Shown here: piece by piece, positions 35,166 through 43,951 of the stretch
Position numbering within the stretch: the first letter of the stretch is position 1
Layout of the letters: each line of letters opens with the position of its first letter
Origin: Amycolatopsis balhimycina FH 1894
Lineage (GTDB): Bacteria > Actinomycetota > Actinomycetes > Mycobacteriales > Pseudonocardiaceae
Length of the DNA stretch: 64,000 nucleotides
Reading direction: 5' to 3'
Assembly (NCBI RefSeq): GCF_000384295.1
Contig: NZ_KB913037.1
Location: forward strand, 10,594,228 to 10,658,227
Translations under genes and position numbers: made by a program
The notes under the pieces: generated by a model
Databases searched by the model: none
Seen by the model: the letters and a program-made list of their open reading frames with translations, nothing else
Told to the model about the DNA's origin: nothing

Positions 35166-36119
35166 ATGACCTACGCGATCGATCCCGAGCTGGTGCCCTG
35201 GCTGGACATGCTGCCGGGCGTGCCCCTCTCCGACCACGAGTCCGTGCTGGCCGCGCGCACTTCGATGGCACAGCTGGCCGACGTCCTGCCGTCCTACGAA
35301 CCGGCGAACCCCGTCGACGTCCGGGACACCGCCGTGCCGGGACCCTCCGACGCCCCGGACGTGCCGGTCCGCGTCTACGCGCCGGCGGACCGCACCGGTG
35401 CGGTGCCCGGCCTGCTCTACATCCACGGCGGCGGGTTCGTCCTGGGCGACCTCGAGATGTCCCACGCGCAGCTGCTGCACCTGGTCGACGAGCTGGGCAT
35501 CGTGATCGTGGCGGTGGACTACCGGCTGGCTCCCGAGCACCCATTCCCGGCCCCGGTCGAAGACTGCTACGCGGCGCTGAGCTGGGTCGCGGCGAAGGCG
35601 GACGAGCTCGGCATCGACCCCGCCCGGATCGGCATCGCGGGCGACAGCGCGGGCGGCGGCCTGTCGGCGGGGGTGACCCTGCTGGCCCGCGACCGCGGCG
35701 GACCGGCCCTGTGCTTCCAGTACCTCGGCATCCCCGAGCTGGACGACCGGCTGGACACTCCGTCCATGCGGGACTACACCGACACCCCGATCTGGAACCG
35801 GCCGAACGCCGTGGTCAGCTGGACGAGCTACCTCGGCACGGAACCCGGCGGCGACGACGTCTCGCCCTACGCGGCCCCGGCGCGCGCCACCGACCTGTCC
35901 GGGCTGCCGCCCGCGTTCGTGACGACCTGCCAGTTCGATCCCCTGCGGGACGAGGGGATCGAGTACGCGCGGCGGCTGGCGCACGCGGGCGTCCAGGCCG
36001 AGCTGCGCCACTACCCGGGCACCTTCCACGGGTCCGGGATGGTCGAGACGGCGGCGATCTCCCGCCGGATGTTCGCCGACGAGATCGATGCCCTGCGCCG
36101 CGGCCTGCGGGTGGGGTGA
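35166..36119 (+). CDS. alpha/beta hydrolase of the hormone-sensitive lipase (GDXG) type
   Basis: 317 aa cytoplasmic esterase. Oxyanion motif HGGGFVLGD, nucleophile elbow GDSAGGG, an FDPLRDEG stretch with the catalytic Asp and FHGS with the catalytic His give a complete triad. It should hydrolyse short-chain esters; the physiological substrate is unknown. 104 bp separate it from the divergent PucR gene, so substrate-dependent control is plausible. Confidence 0.9.
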   Translation: MTYAIDPELVPWLDMLPGVPLSDHESVLAARTSMAQLADVLPSYEPANPVDVRDTAVPGPSDAPDVPVRVYAPADRTGAVPGLLYIHGGGFVLGDLEMSHAQLLHLVDELGIVIVAVDYRLAPEHPFPAPVEDCYAALSWVAAKADELGIDPARIGIAGDSAGGGLSAGVTLLARDRGGPALCFQYLGIPELDDRLDTPSMRDYTDTPIWNRPNAVVSWTSYLGTEPGGDDVSPYAAPARATDLSGLPPAFVTTCQFDPLRDEGIEYARRLAHAGVQAELRHYPGTFHGSGMVETAAISRRMFADEIDALRRGLRVG

Positions 36120-36130
36120 GCCGGTGACGC

Positions 36131-36163
36131 GGAGGCGCCGGGACCCCCAGTCCCGGCGCCTCC
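36131..36163. terminator. bidirectional hairpin terminator
   Basis: Perfect 14-bp stem GGAGGCGCCGGGAC with loop CCCCA, 11 bp past the esterase stop and 5 bp from the convergent gene end. Confidence 0.8.
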
Positions 36164-36168
36164 ACGAG

Positions 36169-36648
36169 TCAAGCGACGACGTCGGTGACCGTGTCCTTGA
36201 CGACCTGCCACCGGCCGTGGTCGCGGACCAGCGTGAGGCTGATCGTGAAGTGACGGTCGATGCCGTGCGACGGCTCGAGGTAGTGCGCGTCGAGGATGGC
36301 GTAGCCCATCCGGCAGTCCTCGACGACGGTGTGCGTCACCGTCCACGGCATCGAGAACTCGTAGGGCACCTTGAACTGCTCCAGCACCGGGTTCACGTTC
36401 GCGTCGTAGCCGATGATGACGTTGCCCCGGCGGCCCACCGTGACCATGTCGCGGTGGATGATCGCGCGGTAGCGGGCGGCGTCGCGCTTGTTGTAGCTGT
36501 CCATGTCCTCCCACACGGCGTGGTCGAACGCCCGCCGGCACTCCTGCTGCCCGCCGGCCGCCTGATCACCGGCCGCCGAGGCGACCGGAGTGCCGAGCAC
36601 CGCCGCCACCAGCGCGGTGCCCAAGGCCGCGTAACCCCACTTGCGCAT
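36169..36648 (-). CDS. secreted NTF2/SnoaL-like protein
   Basis: 159 aa with a signal peptide (about 1-26, VASAA) and an NTF2-like fold: DMDSYNKRDAARYRAIIHRD followed by strands ending RWQVVKDTVTDVVA. Two Cys may pair. Secreted members of this fold are usually of unknown role. GAGGAAGGG precedes ATG. Divergent from the large BTAD/NB-ARC regulator, its probable controller. Confidence 0.78.
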   Translation of the reverse strand: MRKWGYAALGTALVAAVLGTPVASAAGDQAAGGQQECRRAFDHAVWEDMDSYNKRDAARYRAIIHRDMVTVGRRGNVIIGYDANVNPVLEQFKVPYEFSMPWTVTHTVVEDCRMGYAILDAHYLEPSHGIDRHFTISLTLVRDHGRWQVVKDTVTDVVA

Positions 36649-36764
36649 CTGGTTTCCCTTCCTCGTGGACCGATCCGCAGGCTGCCGGGGCGGCGCATCA
36701 CAGCTGCATCACTTCCGCACCGCCGCGGCGGGGAAGCCGGTTAACCTCGCCCGCGGGGTGAGTC

Positions 36765-39500
36765 ATGGAGTTCCGCGTCCTGGGTCCGGTGCGAGTGCTC
36801 GGCGACGGGCGGCCGATCGGGCCGTCCGGGCCGCGCCAGGAACGCATCCTGGCGGCGCTGCTGCTCGGCGCCGGCCGGGTCGTGCCGGTGTCCCGGCTGG
36901 TCGACGTCGTGTGGGACGGCGAACCCCCGGCCACCGCCGTGCGGCAGGTCCGCAACCTCACCACCGCCCTGCGGCGCGCGCTCGTCGCGGCCGGCGCCGG
37001 GACGGACGTCCTCACCGCCGACGGACCCGGGTTCACGCTGCGGCCGGGCGCGTTCGACCTCCACGCGTTCGAGGAGCACGCCGCGCGCGGCGAATACCGG
37101 AAGGCCCTCGAATGCTGGCGGGGGCCCGCGCTCGCCGGGGTGGACAGCGCCGCGCTGCGCCCGGACGCCGAGGGCCTGGAGGAGCGGCGGCTGGCCGTGC
37201 TGGAGCAGTGCCTGGCCGCCGAGGCCGACGGCGGGGACGGCGACGCCGTCGCGGAGCTGACCGCGCTGGTCGCCGAGCACCCGCTGCGCGAAGGACTGGT
37301 CGGGTCGCTCATGCGCGCGCTGCACCGGGCCGGGCGGCAGGCCGACGCGCTCAACGCCTACCAGCGCGCGAAACGGCGGCTCGCCGACGAGCTCGGCATC
37401 GAGCCCGGCGCCCCGCTGCGCGCGCTCTACGAACAGCTCCTCCACGACGAACCCCCGCCCGGCCACTGCTTCCTGCCCTACGACGTCCCGGACTTCACCG
37501 GGCGCGCGGCCGAGGTCACCCGCGCGCTCGAGGCCCTGCGCGCCGGGCGGCCGGTGGTGGCCGACGGGATGGCCGGAGTCGGGAAGACGGCGTTCGCGGT
37601 CCACGTCGCGCACCGGGCGGCCGGGGACTTCCCGGACGGGCAGCTGTTCGCAGACCTGCACGGCCACACGCCGGGCCGCGACCCGCTGCCGGCCGAAACG
37701 GCGCTTTCCGCGCTGCTGCTGCAGACCGGCGTGCCGGCGAGCCGCCAGCCGGACGGGCTCGACGAACGGGCCGCGCTGTGGCGGTCGCGGGTCGCCGGGC
37801 GCCGCCTGCTCGTCGTCCTGGACAACGCCCGCTCGGCGGACCAGGTGGTGCCCTTGCTGCCCGGCGACCGCGGTGCCGGGGTGCTGGTGACCGGCCGTCG
37901 CCGGCTCGCCGCGGTCGACGGCGCGCTCGAGCTCGGCCTGGACGTGCTGCCGCCGCCGGAAGCCGAGGCCCTGTTCACGGCCGCGGCCGGAGGACGGCCC
38001 GGCGCGGGCGTCGCGAGGTTGTGCGGATACTTGCCGCTCGCACTGCGGATCGCCGCCGCCCGGCTGCAGTCACGTCCACTGTGGACGGTCGACGACCTGG
38101 TGGCGCGGCTGGGCTCCGAGCGGCGGCGGCTGGCGGAGCTGCGCGCGGGCGGCCGGGACGTCGCGGCGGCCTTCGCGCTGTCCTACCGCGACCTGACGGC
38201 TCCCCAGCGGCGGATGTTCCGGGTGCTGGGCTGCCATCCGGGCGGCGACTTCGCCGTGACCGCGGCAGCGGCGCTTTACGGCACCGGCGTCACCGAGGCC
38301 GAGCGGCTGCTGGAGGACCTGCTCGACGCGCACCTGCTCCGGCAACCCGCGCCGGACCGCTACGGCTTCCACGACCTGATCGCCGAACACGCGCGGGAGG
38401 TGGCCGACCCGGACGAGGCCGCGGCGGCGCTGGACCGGCTCCTGGACCACTACCGCGACGGCGAATTCTCCTTCGCCGCCGAGCGCGCCAACCTGGTCGC
38501 CGTCACCGCGCTCGGCGGGCACGACGAGCACGTCTGGCGCATCGCCGACCGCGCGGTGGCCGCGCTGCGCGAGCGGGGGCACCGCGACGAGCTCACGGCG
38601 CTGGCCCGCGCGGGAGCCCGGGCCGCGGACCGGCTGGGCGACCCGCACGCCCGGCAGCAGAGCCTGGCGAACCTCACGATCGCGCACTGGGAGAGCGGAC
38701 GGCTCGCCGAGGCGGTCGAGGCCAACGCGGAACGCTTGCGCCTGGTTCGCGACCGCGGCGACCGCGCGGCCGAAGCGGCGTCGCTCGCCCGGATGGGCGC
38801 GCTGTACGGCATGCTCGGCCGCTACCCGGACGCGATCCGGCTCTACCGGCAGGCCCTGGTTTTGGCCGGTGAGACGGGCAGCCACGTCGTCGCGTGCCTG
38901 GCCTGGGGCAACCTCAGCAACGCCCAGGAGGTCCTCGGGCAGTACGAAGACGCGCTGACCTCCGCGGCACGCGCCCGGGCGATCCGCGAGGAACTCGGCG
39001 ACGACGACGGCGCGGTCCTCGCGACGGCGCAGCTGGGCCTGGTGCTCGCCCGGCTCGGCCGGCTCGGGGAAGCCCGCGAGGTGGCGGAGAAGGCGGTGTG
39101 CGCGGCGGTCGAGGCGGGCTATGCGTTCGGAGAGGCGTGGAGCCGCATCGACGCCGCGGAGGTGCTGCTGGCGGACGGCTGTCCGGCGGAGGCGCACGCG
39201 CACGCCGAACGCGCGTGCGCGATCCTCGGGCGGCTCAACCACCCGCTGCTGCTGACCATGGCGGCCAACAGCCTCGGCGCGGCCGCCCTCGCCCTCGGCG
39301 ACCCCGCGTCGGCGGTGTCCGCTTACCGCCTGGCTCTCACGACAGCGCGCCGGATCGGCTACCGCGCCCAAGAAGCGCGGGCCCTCCTCGGCCTCGGCGC
39401 CGCGCTGGACCGGCACCCGGAGGCCGGCCGTCGCCTGCTCGCGGGCCGCGCCCTGCAGGAGGAAATCGGCCTGCCCGGGGAGCGTCTCCGCACGCGCTGA
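36765..39500 (+). CDS. AfsR/SARP-family regulator with NB-ARC ATPase and TPR region
   Basis: 911 aa. Winged-helix DNA-binding domain (1-90, FRVLGPVRVLGDGRPIG), BTAD (about 95-225, GRQADALNAYQRAKRRLADE), NB-ARC ATPase with Walker A GMAGVGKTAF near 267 and a Walker B-like LLVVLDNA near 350, and TPR-like repeats from about 620 to the end. This is the AfsR layout, a global activator of secondary metabolism in Streptomyces; no biosynthetic cluster is in the window. GGGGTGAG precedes ATG. The C-terminal coding end abuts the split palindrome. Confidence 0.9.
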   Translation: MEFRVLGPVRVLGDGRPIGPSGPRQERILAALLLGAGRVVPVSRLVDVVWDGEPPATAVRQVRNLTTALRRALVAAGAGTDVLTADGPGFTLRPGAFDLHAFEEHAARGEYRKALECWRGPALAGVDSAALRPDAEGLEERRLAVLEQCLAAEADGGDGDAVAELTALVAEHPLREGLVGSLMRALHRAGRQADALNAYQRAKRRLADELGIEPGAPLRALYEQLLHDEPPPGHCFLPYDVPDFTGRAAEVTRALEALRAGRPVVADGMAGVGKTAFAVHVAHRAAGDFPDGQLFADLHGHTPGRDPLPAETALSALLLQTGVPASRQPDGLDERAALWRSRVAGRRLLVVLDNARSADQVVPLLPGDRGAGVLVTGRRRLAAVDGALELGLDVLPPPEAEALFTAAAGGRPGAGVARLCGYLPLALRIAAARLQSRPLWTVDDLVARLGSERRRLAELRAGGRDVAAAFALSYRDLTAPQRRMFRVLGCHPGGDFAVTAAAALYGTGVTEAERLLEDLLDAHLLRQPAPDRYGFHDLIAEHAREVADPDEAAAALDRLLDHYRDGEFSFAAERANLVAVTALGGHDEHVWRIADRAVAALRERGHRDELTALARAGARAADRLGDPHARQQSLANLTIAHWESGRLAEAVEANAERLRLVRDRGDRAAEAASLARMGALYGMLGRYPDAIRLYRQALVLAGETGSHVVACLAWGNLSNAQEVLGQYEDALTSAARARAIREELGDDDGAVLATAQLGLVLARLGRLGEAREVAEKAVCAAVEAGYAFGEAWSRIDAAEVLLADGCPAEAHAHAERACAILGRLNHPLLLTMAANSLGAAALALGDPASAVSAYRLALTTARRIGYRAQEARALLGLGAALDRHPEAGRRLLAGRALQEEIGLPGERLRTR

Positions 39501-39503
39501 CAG

Positions 39504-39609
39504 CCGTGAATGGCACATTGAGGGACTTGAATTGACGCAGGGGCGCGTCAGCGCCTCCGTTGAGGGTGGTGGCGGGGGCATGGATGGACCCTCAATGTGC
39601 CATTCACGG
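39504..39609. repeat. intergenic palindrome, family A copy 3, split by 64 nt
   Basis: Perfect 21-bp arms CCGTGAATGGCACATTGAGGG (39504-39524) and complement (39589-39609), but the centre holds 64 nt with its own small TGACGC...GCGTCA hairpin (39533-39550) instead of 1-3 nt. It lies between convergent genes. Confidence 0.85.
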
Positions 39610-39616
39610 ACCTGCC

Positions 39617-40654
39617 TCAGCCGGCCGGGGTGACGTCGATCAGGACCTTTCCGGTGATGCCCTCTTCCGAGGCGGTGTGCGCTTTCGCCGTGTCCGCCAG
39701 GGCGAACCGGTGGACCGGCACTCCGTGGTCTTCGCCGAGCCGCAGCGCGCCGTCGGCGAGTGCCGCGGTGACGTCTTCGGCGCCGGCACGCAGCTTGTCC
39801 GCTCCCACCGTGTAGAGCACGAGGAACTGGTAGCGCGCGTTCAGCATCAGGTTCGGCCCGAAGTCCAGGCTGACGGTTCCGGTGCCGCGGTCGTCGCCGT
39901 AGGTGGCGACCGTGCCGCGGGGGCGCAGCACCTCGGTGTGCAGTTTCGCGTTGACCCCCATGGCGACCTCGACGACCAGGTCGACGCCGTCGGGCGCGGC
40001 TTCGCGGATCCGGGCGGCGAGCTCCGGGTCGGGGTAGCGCACGACGTGGTGGGCGCCGGCCGCACGGGCGAGGGCCGCCTTCTCCTCGGAGCTGACCGTG
40101 GCGATCACCGTCGCCCCGGCCCAGCGGCCGAGCTGGATCGCGGCGTTGCCGACCGCCCCCGCGCCCCCGCTGACCAGCACCGTCCGGCCGTCGAGCGCGC
40201 CGGGAGCCAGCCGGGCCGGTCCGTCCTCGGCCACGGTGAGCGCCCGGTGCGCGGTCAGCGCGGGGATGCCGAACCCGGCGCCTTCGTCGAACCCGACGCC
40301 GTCGGGCAGCCGGACGAGCTTCGCGGCCGGCAGCACCGTGTACTCCTGCGCGGTGCCGGACGACGGCCCGTGCGCGCCTGCGAGCAACAGCCATACGCGG
40401 TCCCCGGGCGCGAACCCGGTGACGTCCGGGCCGACCGCGTCGACCACGCCCGCGCCGTCCTGGTTGGGCACCGTCTCGGGGATTTCGGCCCCGGGCTCGG
40501 CGCGCATGCCGCCGCGCGCCTTCCAATCGGTGGGGTTGACGGCGGACACCACGATCCGCACCCGGACCTCGCCGGGGCCGGGGTCCGCGACGGCCCGCTC
40601 CGTCAGCGACAGCACCTCGGGGCCGCCGTGGCGGCGGAAGATCACTGCTTTCAT
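39617..40654 (-). CDS. zinc-independent NADPH:quinone oxidoreductase (MDR family)
   Basis: 345 aa. GroES-like N-domain and a Rossmann domain with the NADPH motif VSGGAGAVGNAAIQLGRWAG (about 165-184). The quinone-oxidoreductase pattern is present and the Cys/His zinc ligands of alcohol dehydrogenases are not. Two-electron quinone reduction, protective against redox stress. ATG 40654; alone on its strand. Confidence 0.88.
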   Translation of the reverse strand: MKAVIFRRHGGPEVLSLTERAVADPGPGEVRVRIVVSAVNPTDWKARGGMRAEPGAEIPETVPNQDGAGVVDAVGPDVTGFAPGDRVWLLLAGAHGPSSGTAQEYTVLPAAKLVRLPDGVGFDEGAGFGIPALTAHRALTVAEDGPARLAPGALDGRTVLVSGGAGAVGNAAIQLGRWAGATVIATVSSEEKAALARAAGAHHVVRYPDPELAARIREAAPDGVDLVVEVAMGVNAKLHTEVLRPRGTVATYGDDRGTGTVSLDFGPNLMLNARYQFLVLYTVGADKLRAGAEDVTAALADGALRLGEDHGVPVHRFALADTAKAHTASEEGITGKVLIDVTPAG

Positions 40655-40700
40655 GCCGGGTGCAATCCCCGGCCGGCCGGGGTTATTCCCGGCGGCCCGT

Positions 40701-40747
40701 GAAAATGGCCGGTGCGGAATCTTTTTTGATCTTCCGAAAATGGCCGG
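40701..40747. repeat. direct repeat GAAAATGGCCGG flanking a T-rich tract
   Basis: Identical 12-mers at 40701-40712 and 40736-40747, with GGAATCTTTTTTGATCTTCC between them, an unusually AT-rich patch. Possible regulatory region for the small ORFs after 40835; otherwise no gene in 40655-40834. Confidence 0.45.
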
Positions 40748-40834
40748 AAAAGGTGCACGAGCGGGTGATCCCCCGGGTGGGCGATTTTCGGTGTTGCCCG
40801 AGCGAAATCGGCGTGCGTCGCTGAAACTGGGCGC

Positions 40835-40978
40835 GTGGGAGAGGAAAAGCGCACCCCGGCGGACGAGGGGCCGGAGCGCGACGAAGGTGAGCCGACGCCG
40901 ATCTTCGACGCGGTGTTCAGCGCGACGCGGGCGAATACGCCGAATCCGGCGCGCGAGCCGGGCAAAACCGGGCGGTGA
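40835..40978 (+). CDS. putative 47-aa acidic small protein
   Basis: GTG start, high GC at third positions, acidic N-half and a conserved-looking GEPTPIFDAVFSATRA segment. No clear ribosome site. The next small gene follows 40 bp later. The family is unknown; coding status rests on codon use only. Confidence 0.4.
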   Translation: MGEEKRTPADEGPERDEGEPTPIFDAVFSATRANTPNPAREPGKTGR

Positions 40979-41018
40979 GCGGGCAAAGACCGGACTGGGG
41001 TGGCGAGGGGGACGGCCG

Positions 41019-41201
41019 ATGCGAGGGGGGCGGGCGTGGTTCGGCCTGGCCGTGACGTATGCGGCGGTGTCGGTGGCGCAGGCCTACCTCGCGGCGACGA
41101 CGGGCGCGGCGTGGGCGGTGGCGGCGGCCACGGTGTTCCTGGCCGCGGCGGTCGGCTGCGGCGTCGCGGCGTGGCGCCCGCGCGGTGACCGCCTCCGCTG
41201 A
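41019..41201 (+). CDS. small two-helix membrane protein
   Basis: 60 aa: RGGRAWFGLAVTYAAVSVAQ starts one hydrophobic helix and AWAVAAATVFLAAAVGCGVA forms the second, with a basic tail (WRPRGDRLR), so both ends probably face the cytoplasm. GCGAGGGGGACGGCCG gives a good ribosome site. Unknown function; same strand as the acidic ORF before it. Confidence 0.55.
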   Translation: MRGGRAWFGLAVTYAAVSVAQAYLAATTGAAWAVAAATVFLAAAVGCGVAAWRPRGDRLR

Positions 41202-41280
41202 CGTATGGCACTTTGCTCGACGTCCGCAACGAACATGTAGCATCCCGGGTGCCCGTGCACCCGCGCTCGAGGAGTGAACC

Positions 41281-41412
41281 GTGGCAGGCGTCGTGAACAG
41301 CATGATCGCCGCCGAGTACGCGGCGGGAGCGTCGATCTCGGAACTCGCCGAACGCTGGGGGATCGACCCCCGCCAGGTGGTCGAGCGCATCTCGGCGGCC
41401 GCCCGCTCCTGA
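41281..41412 (+). CDS. 43-aa helix-turn-helix-like small protein
   Basis: GTG start after CGAGGAGTGAACC. The peptide holds ISELAERWGIDPRQVVERIS, the shape of a DNA-binding helix-turn-helix on its own. A possible promoter TTGCTC (41213) / TAGCAT (41238) lies upstream with a long 19-bp spacer. It ends 8 bp before the convergent glgC stop. Unknown function. Confidence 0.55.
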   Translation: MAGVVNSMIAAEYAAGASISELAERWGIDPRQVVERISAAARS

Positions 41413-41419
41413 GCCGGGC

Positions 41420-42637
41420 TCAGATCGCGCGTTCCCCCTTGCCCAGCACGACGATGCCGCCTTCGCTGACGTGGTAGTGCCCGCGGTCGCGGGCCAGGTC
41501 GACGCCGATGTGCGCGCCCGGCGGCACCACGACGTTCTTGTCCAGGATCGCCCGCCGCACGACCGCGCCGCGGCCGACGCGGGCGCCGTCGAGCAGCACC
41601 GAGCCCTGGACCACCGCGCCCTGCTCGACGAGGACGTCGGGGGAGAGCACCGAGTCGACGACCTGGGCGCCGGAGATGATGCAGCCGTTGCTGACGATCG
41701 ACTGGTTGGCCGAGCCGCCCTCGACGAACTTCGCCGCCGCGCGCTGGCCGGGGTGGGCCAGGATCTGCCACTTCCGGTTGTAGAGGTTGAAGATCGGGTG
41801 CGTCGAGATCAGGTCGGTGTGCGCGTCGTAGTAGCTGTCGATGGTCCCGACGTCGCGCCAGTAGCCGTGGTCGCGTTCGGTTTCGCCGGGCACCACGTTG
41901 GTGGTGAAGTCGTAGACCGCGGCCTCGCCCGACTTCACCAGCGCCGGGATGATGTCGCGGCCCATGTCGTGGTGCGACGCGGCGTTCTCGGCGTCCGCGT
42001 GCAGCGCCTCCAGCATCACCTTCGTCGTGAAGATGTAGTTGCCCATCGACACGTACGACTCCTCGGGGGAGTCCGGCAGGCCCGGCGGGTCGGCGGGCTT
42101 CTCCATGAACGCGTCGATCATCAGGCCGTCGGTGGTCCGGATGACGCCGAAGGAGCTCGCCTCCGCCCGCGGGACGCGGATCCCGGCCACGGTGACCCCG
42201 GCGCCCGACGAGATGTGGGCGTCCAGCATCTGCCGGGGGTCCATCCGGTAGATGTTGTCCGCGCCGAACACCGCGATGTACTCGGGATTCTCGTCGTAGA
42301 CCAGGTTGAGGCTCTGGTGGATGGCGTCCGCGCTGCCCTGGTACCAGCGCGGGCCGAGCCGCTGCTGCGCCGGCACGGGCGTGACGTACTCGCCGGTCAG
42401 CGCGGACAGCCGCCACGTCGTCGAGATGTGCCGGTCGAGCGAATGCGACTTGTACTGCGTCAGCACGCACAGCCGCCGGAACCCGCCGTGGACCAGGTTC
42501 GACAGCACGAAGTCGATCAACCGGTGCGTGCCGCCGAACGGCACGGCGGGTTTGGCGCGGTCGGCGGTGAGCGGCATCAGCCGTTTCCCCTCGCCGCCCG
42601 CGAGCACGATGCCCAGCACGTCGGCTCCAGTGTTCAC
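41420..42637 (-). CDS. glgC: glucose-1-phosphate adenylyltransferase
   Basis: Makes ADP-glucose from glucose-1-phosphate and ATP for glycogen or glucan synthesis. 405 aa: nucleotidyl-transferase domain from [17 protein letters not shown] (about 8-24), [10 protein letters not shown], and EKPADPP, then a left-handed beta-helix at the C-end. GTG 42637 with GGGAGG upstream; it overlaps the glgA stop by GTGA, so translation is coupled to glgA. Confidence 0.95.
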   Translation of the reverse strand: MNTGADVLGIVLAGGEGKRLMPLTADRAKPAVPFGGTHRLIDFVLSNLVHGGFRRLCVLTQYKSHSLDRHISTTWRLSALTGEYVTPVPAQQRLGPRWYQGSADAIHQSLNLVYDENPEYIAVFGADNIYRMDPRQMLDAHISSGAGVTVAGIRVPRAEASSFGVIRTTDGLMIDAFMEKPADPPGLPDSPEESYVSMGNYIFTTKVMLEALHADAENAASHHDMGRDIIPALVKSGEAAVYDFTTNVVPGETERDHGYWRDVGTIDSYYDAHTDLISTHPIFNLYNRKWQILAHPGQRAAAKFVEGGSANQSIVSNGCIISGAQVVDSVLSPDVLVEQGAVVQGSVLLDGARVGRGAVVRRAILDKNVVVPPGAHIGVDLARDRGHYHVSEGGIVVLGKGERAI

Positions 42638-43788
42638 GACGACCTCCCGCACGCTTCGTAGAGGGCGACCGTCCGCTCGGCGATCGCCTTCCAGCCGAAC
42701 TCGCCGACCGCGCGCTCGCGCCCGGCGCCACCCATCGCGGCGGCCCGGTCCGGGGAGCCGACCACTTCGTTCAGCGCGGCGGCCAGGCCCGCCTCGAACC
42801 CCTGCGGGTCCTGTTCGTCGTAGTGCACCAGCAGCCCGGTCCGGCCGTCGTCGACGACTTCCGGGATGCCGCCGACATCGCTGGCCACCACCGGGGTGCC
42901 GCACGCCATCGCCTCGAGGTTCACGATGCCGAGCGGTTCGTAGACCGACGGGCAGGCGAACACCGCGGCGTGGGAGAGCAGCTGCACGACCTCGTCGCGG
43001 GGCAGCATCTCGGGGATCCAGCGGACGCCGGTGCGCGTCTTCTCCAGCTCGGCGACCAGGCCGCGGAACTCGGCGTCGAGTTCGGGGGTGTCCGCGCCGC
43101 CGGCGCACAGGACGAGCTGGGTGCCCGGGTCGAGCTTTGCGGCGGCGCGCACCAGGTGCGGGACGCCCTTCTGCCGGGTGATCCGGCCGACGAACAGCAC
43201 GTACGGCCGGTCCGGGTCGATGCCGTGCTTCGCCGGCGCGTCGGTGCCGGGGTCGGGGCGGTAGAGCGTGGTGTCGATGCCGTTGTGGATCACGTGCACG
43301 CGCTCGGGCGGGACCGCCGGATAGGCGGCGAGGACGTCCCGGCGCATGCCGCCGCTGACGGCGACGATCGCGTCCGCGGCTTCGTAGGCCTCGCGCTCGA
43401 TCCACGACGAGACGCGGTAGCCGCCGCCGAGCTGCTCGGCCTTCCACGGCCGCAGCGGTTCCAGGGAGTGCGCGGTGACGACGTGCGGGATGCCGTGCGT
43501 CAGCTTCGCCAGGTGCCCGGCCAGGTTCGCGTACCAGGTGTGGCTGTGCGCGAGGTCGTGGCCTTCGAGGGCGTTCGCCATCGACACGGCGATGTCCATG
43601 GTCGTGAACGCGGGCTGGCCGTAGCCGTGCGGATCGGTGTGCCCGGTGGCGTCCGCGCGGTCGGCGCCCCAGCAGTGCACGTCGAGGTCGACCAGCGGCC
43701 GCAACTCCCGGGCGAGGAACTCCACGTGGACCCCGGCGCCGCCGTAGACCTCCGGCGGATATTCGCGGGTGAGCAAGCCGACCTTCAT
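42634..43788 (-). CDS. glgA: glycogen synthase, actinobacterial GlgA/GlgM type
   Basis: 384 aa GT4 glycosyltransferase. [18 protein letters not shown] starts the N-domain; [15 protein letters not shown] and the [19 protein letters not shown] nucleotide-binding block mark the C-domain. The mycobacterial homologue makes maltose-1-phosphate from ADP-glucose, so either product is possible. It forms a two-gene operon with glgC, which supplies its donor. Confidence 0.92.
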   Translation of the reverse strand: MKVGLLTREYPPEVYGGAGVHVEFLARELRPLVDLDVHCWGADRADATGHTDPHGYGQPAFTTMDIAVSMANALEGHDLAHSHTWYANLAGHLAKLTHGIPHVVTAHSLEPLRPWKAEQLGGGYRVSSWIEREAYEAADAIVAVSGGMRRDVLAAYPAVPPERVHVIHNGIDTTLYRPDPGTDAPAKHGIDPDRPYVLFVGRITRQKGVPHLVRAAAKLDPGTQLVLCAGGADTPELDAEFRGLVAELEKTRTGVRWIPEMLPRDEVVQLLSHAAVFACPSVYEPLGIVNLEAMACGTPVVASDVGGIPEVVDDGRTGLLVHYDEQDPQGFEAGLAAALNEVVGSPDRAAAMGGAGRERAVGEFGWKAIAERTVALYEACGRSS

Positions 43789-43901
43789 GATGCGAACCCT
43801 AGGGCCTTTCCCGGCCGTGGCGCAGTCTGGCGTCCAGGGGAATCTCGCGAGTTTTCCGTCACTGCCCGGGTGATCGCGGTGTCCGGAGCGACCGGCACCC
43901 G

Positions 43902-43943
43902 CCGCACCGGACCGGACCAGCCGGTGCGTCCGGTCCGGTGCGG
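43902..43943. terminator. strong hairpin terminator of the SdrD-B-like gene
   Basis: 16-bp perfect stem CCGCACCGGACCGGAC with a 10-nt loop, 8 bp beyond the minus-strand stop at 43952. Confidence 0.8.
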
Positions 43944-43951
43944 CCCGGTGA

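Noticed and set aside
34021..35544. Longer version of the PucR-type regulator starting at 35544
   Set aside because: The added 160 residues are antisense to the esterase gene and low-complexity Arg/Pro; the regulator homology begins at 35061.
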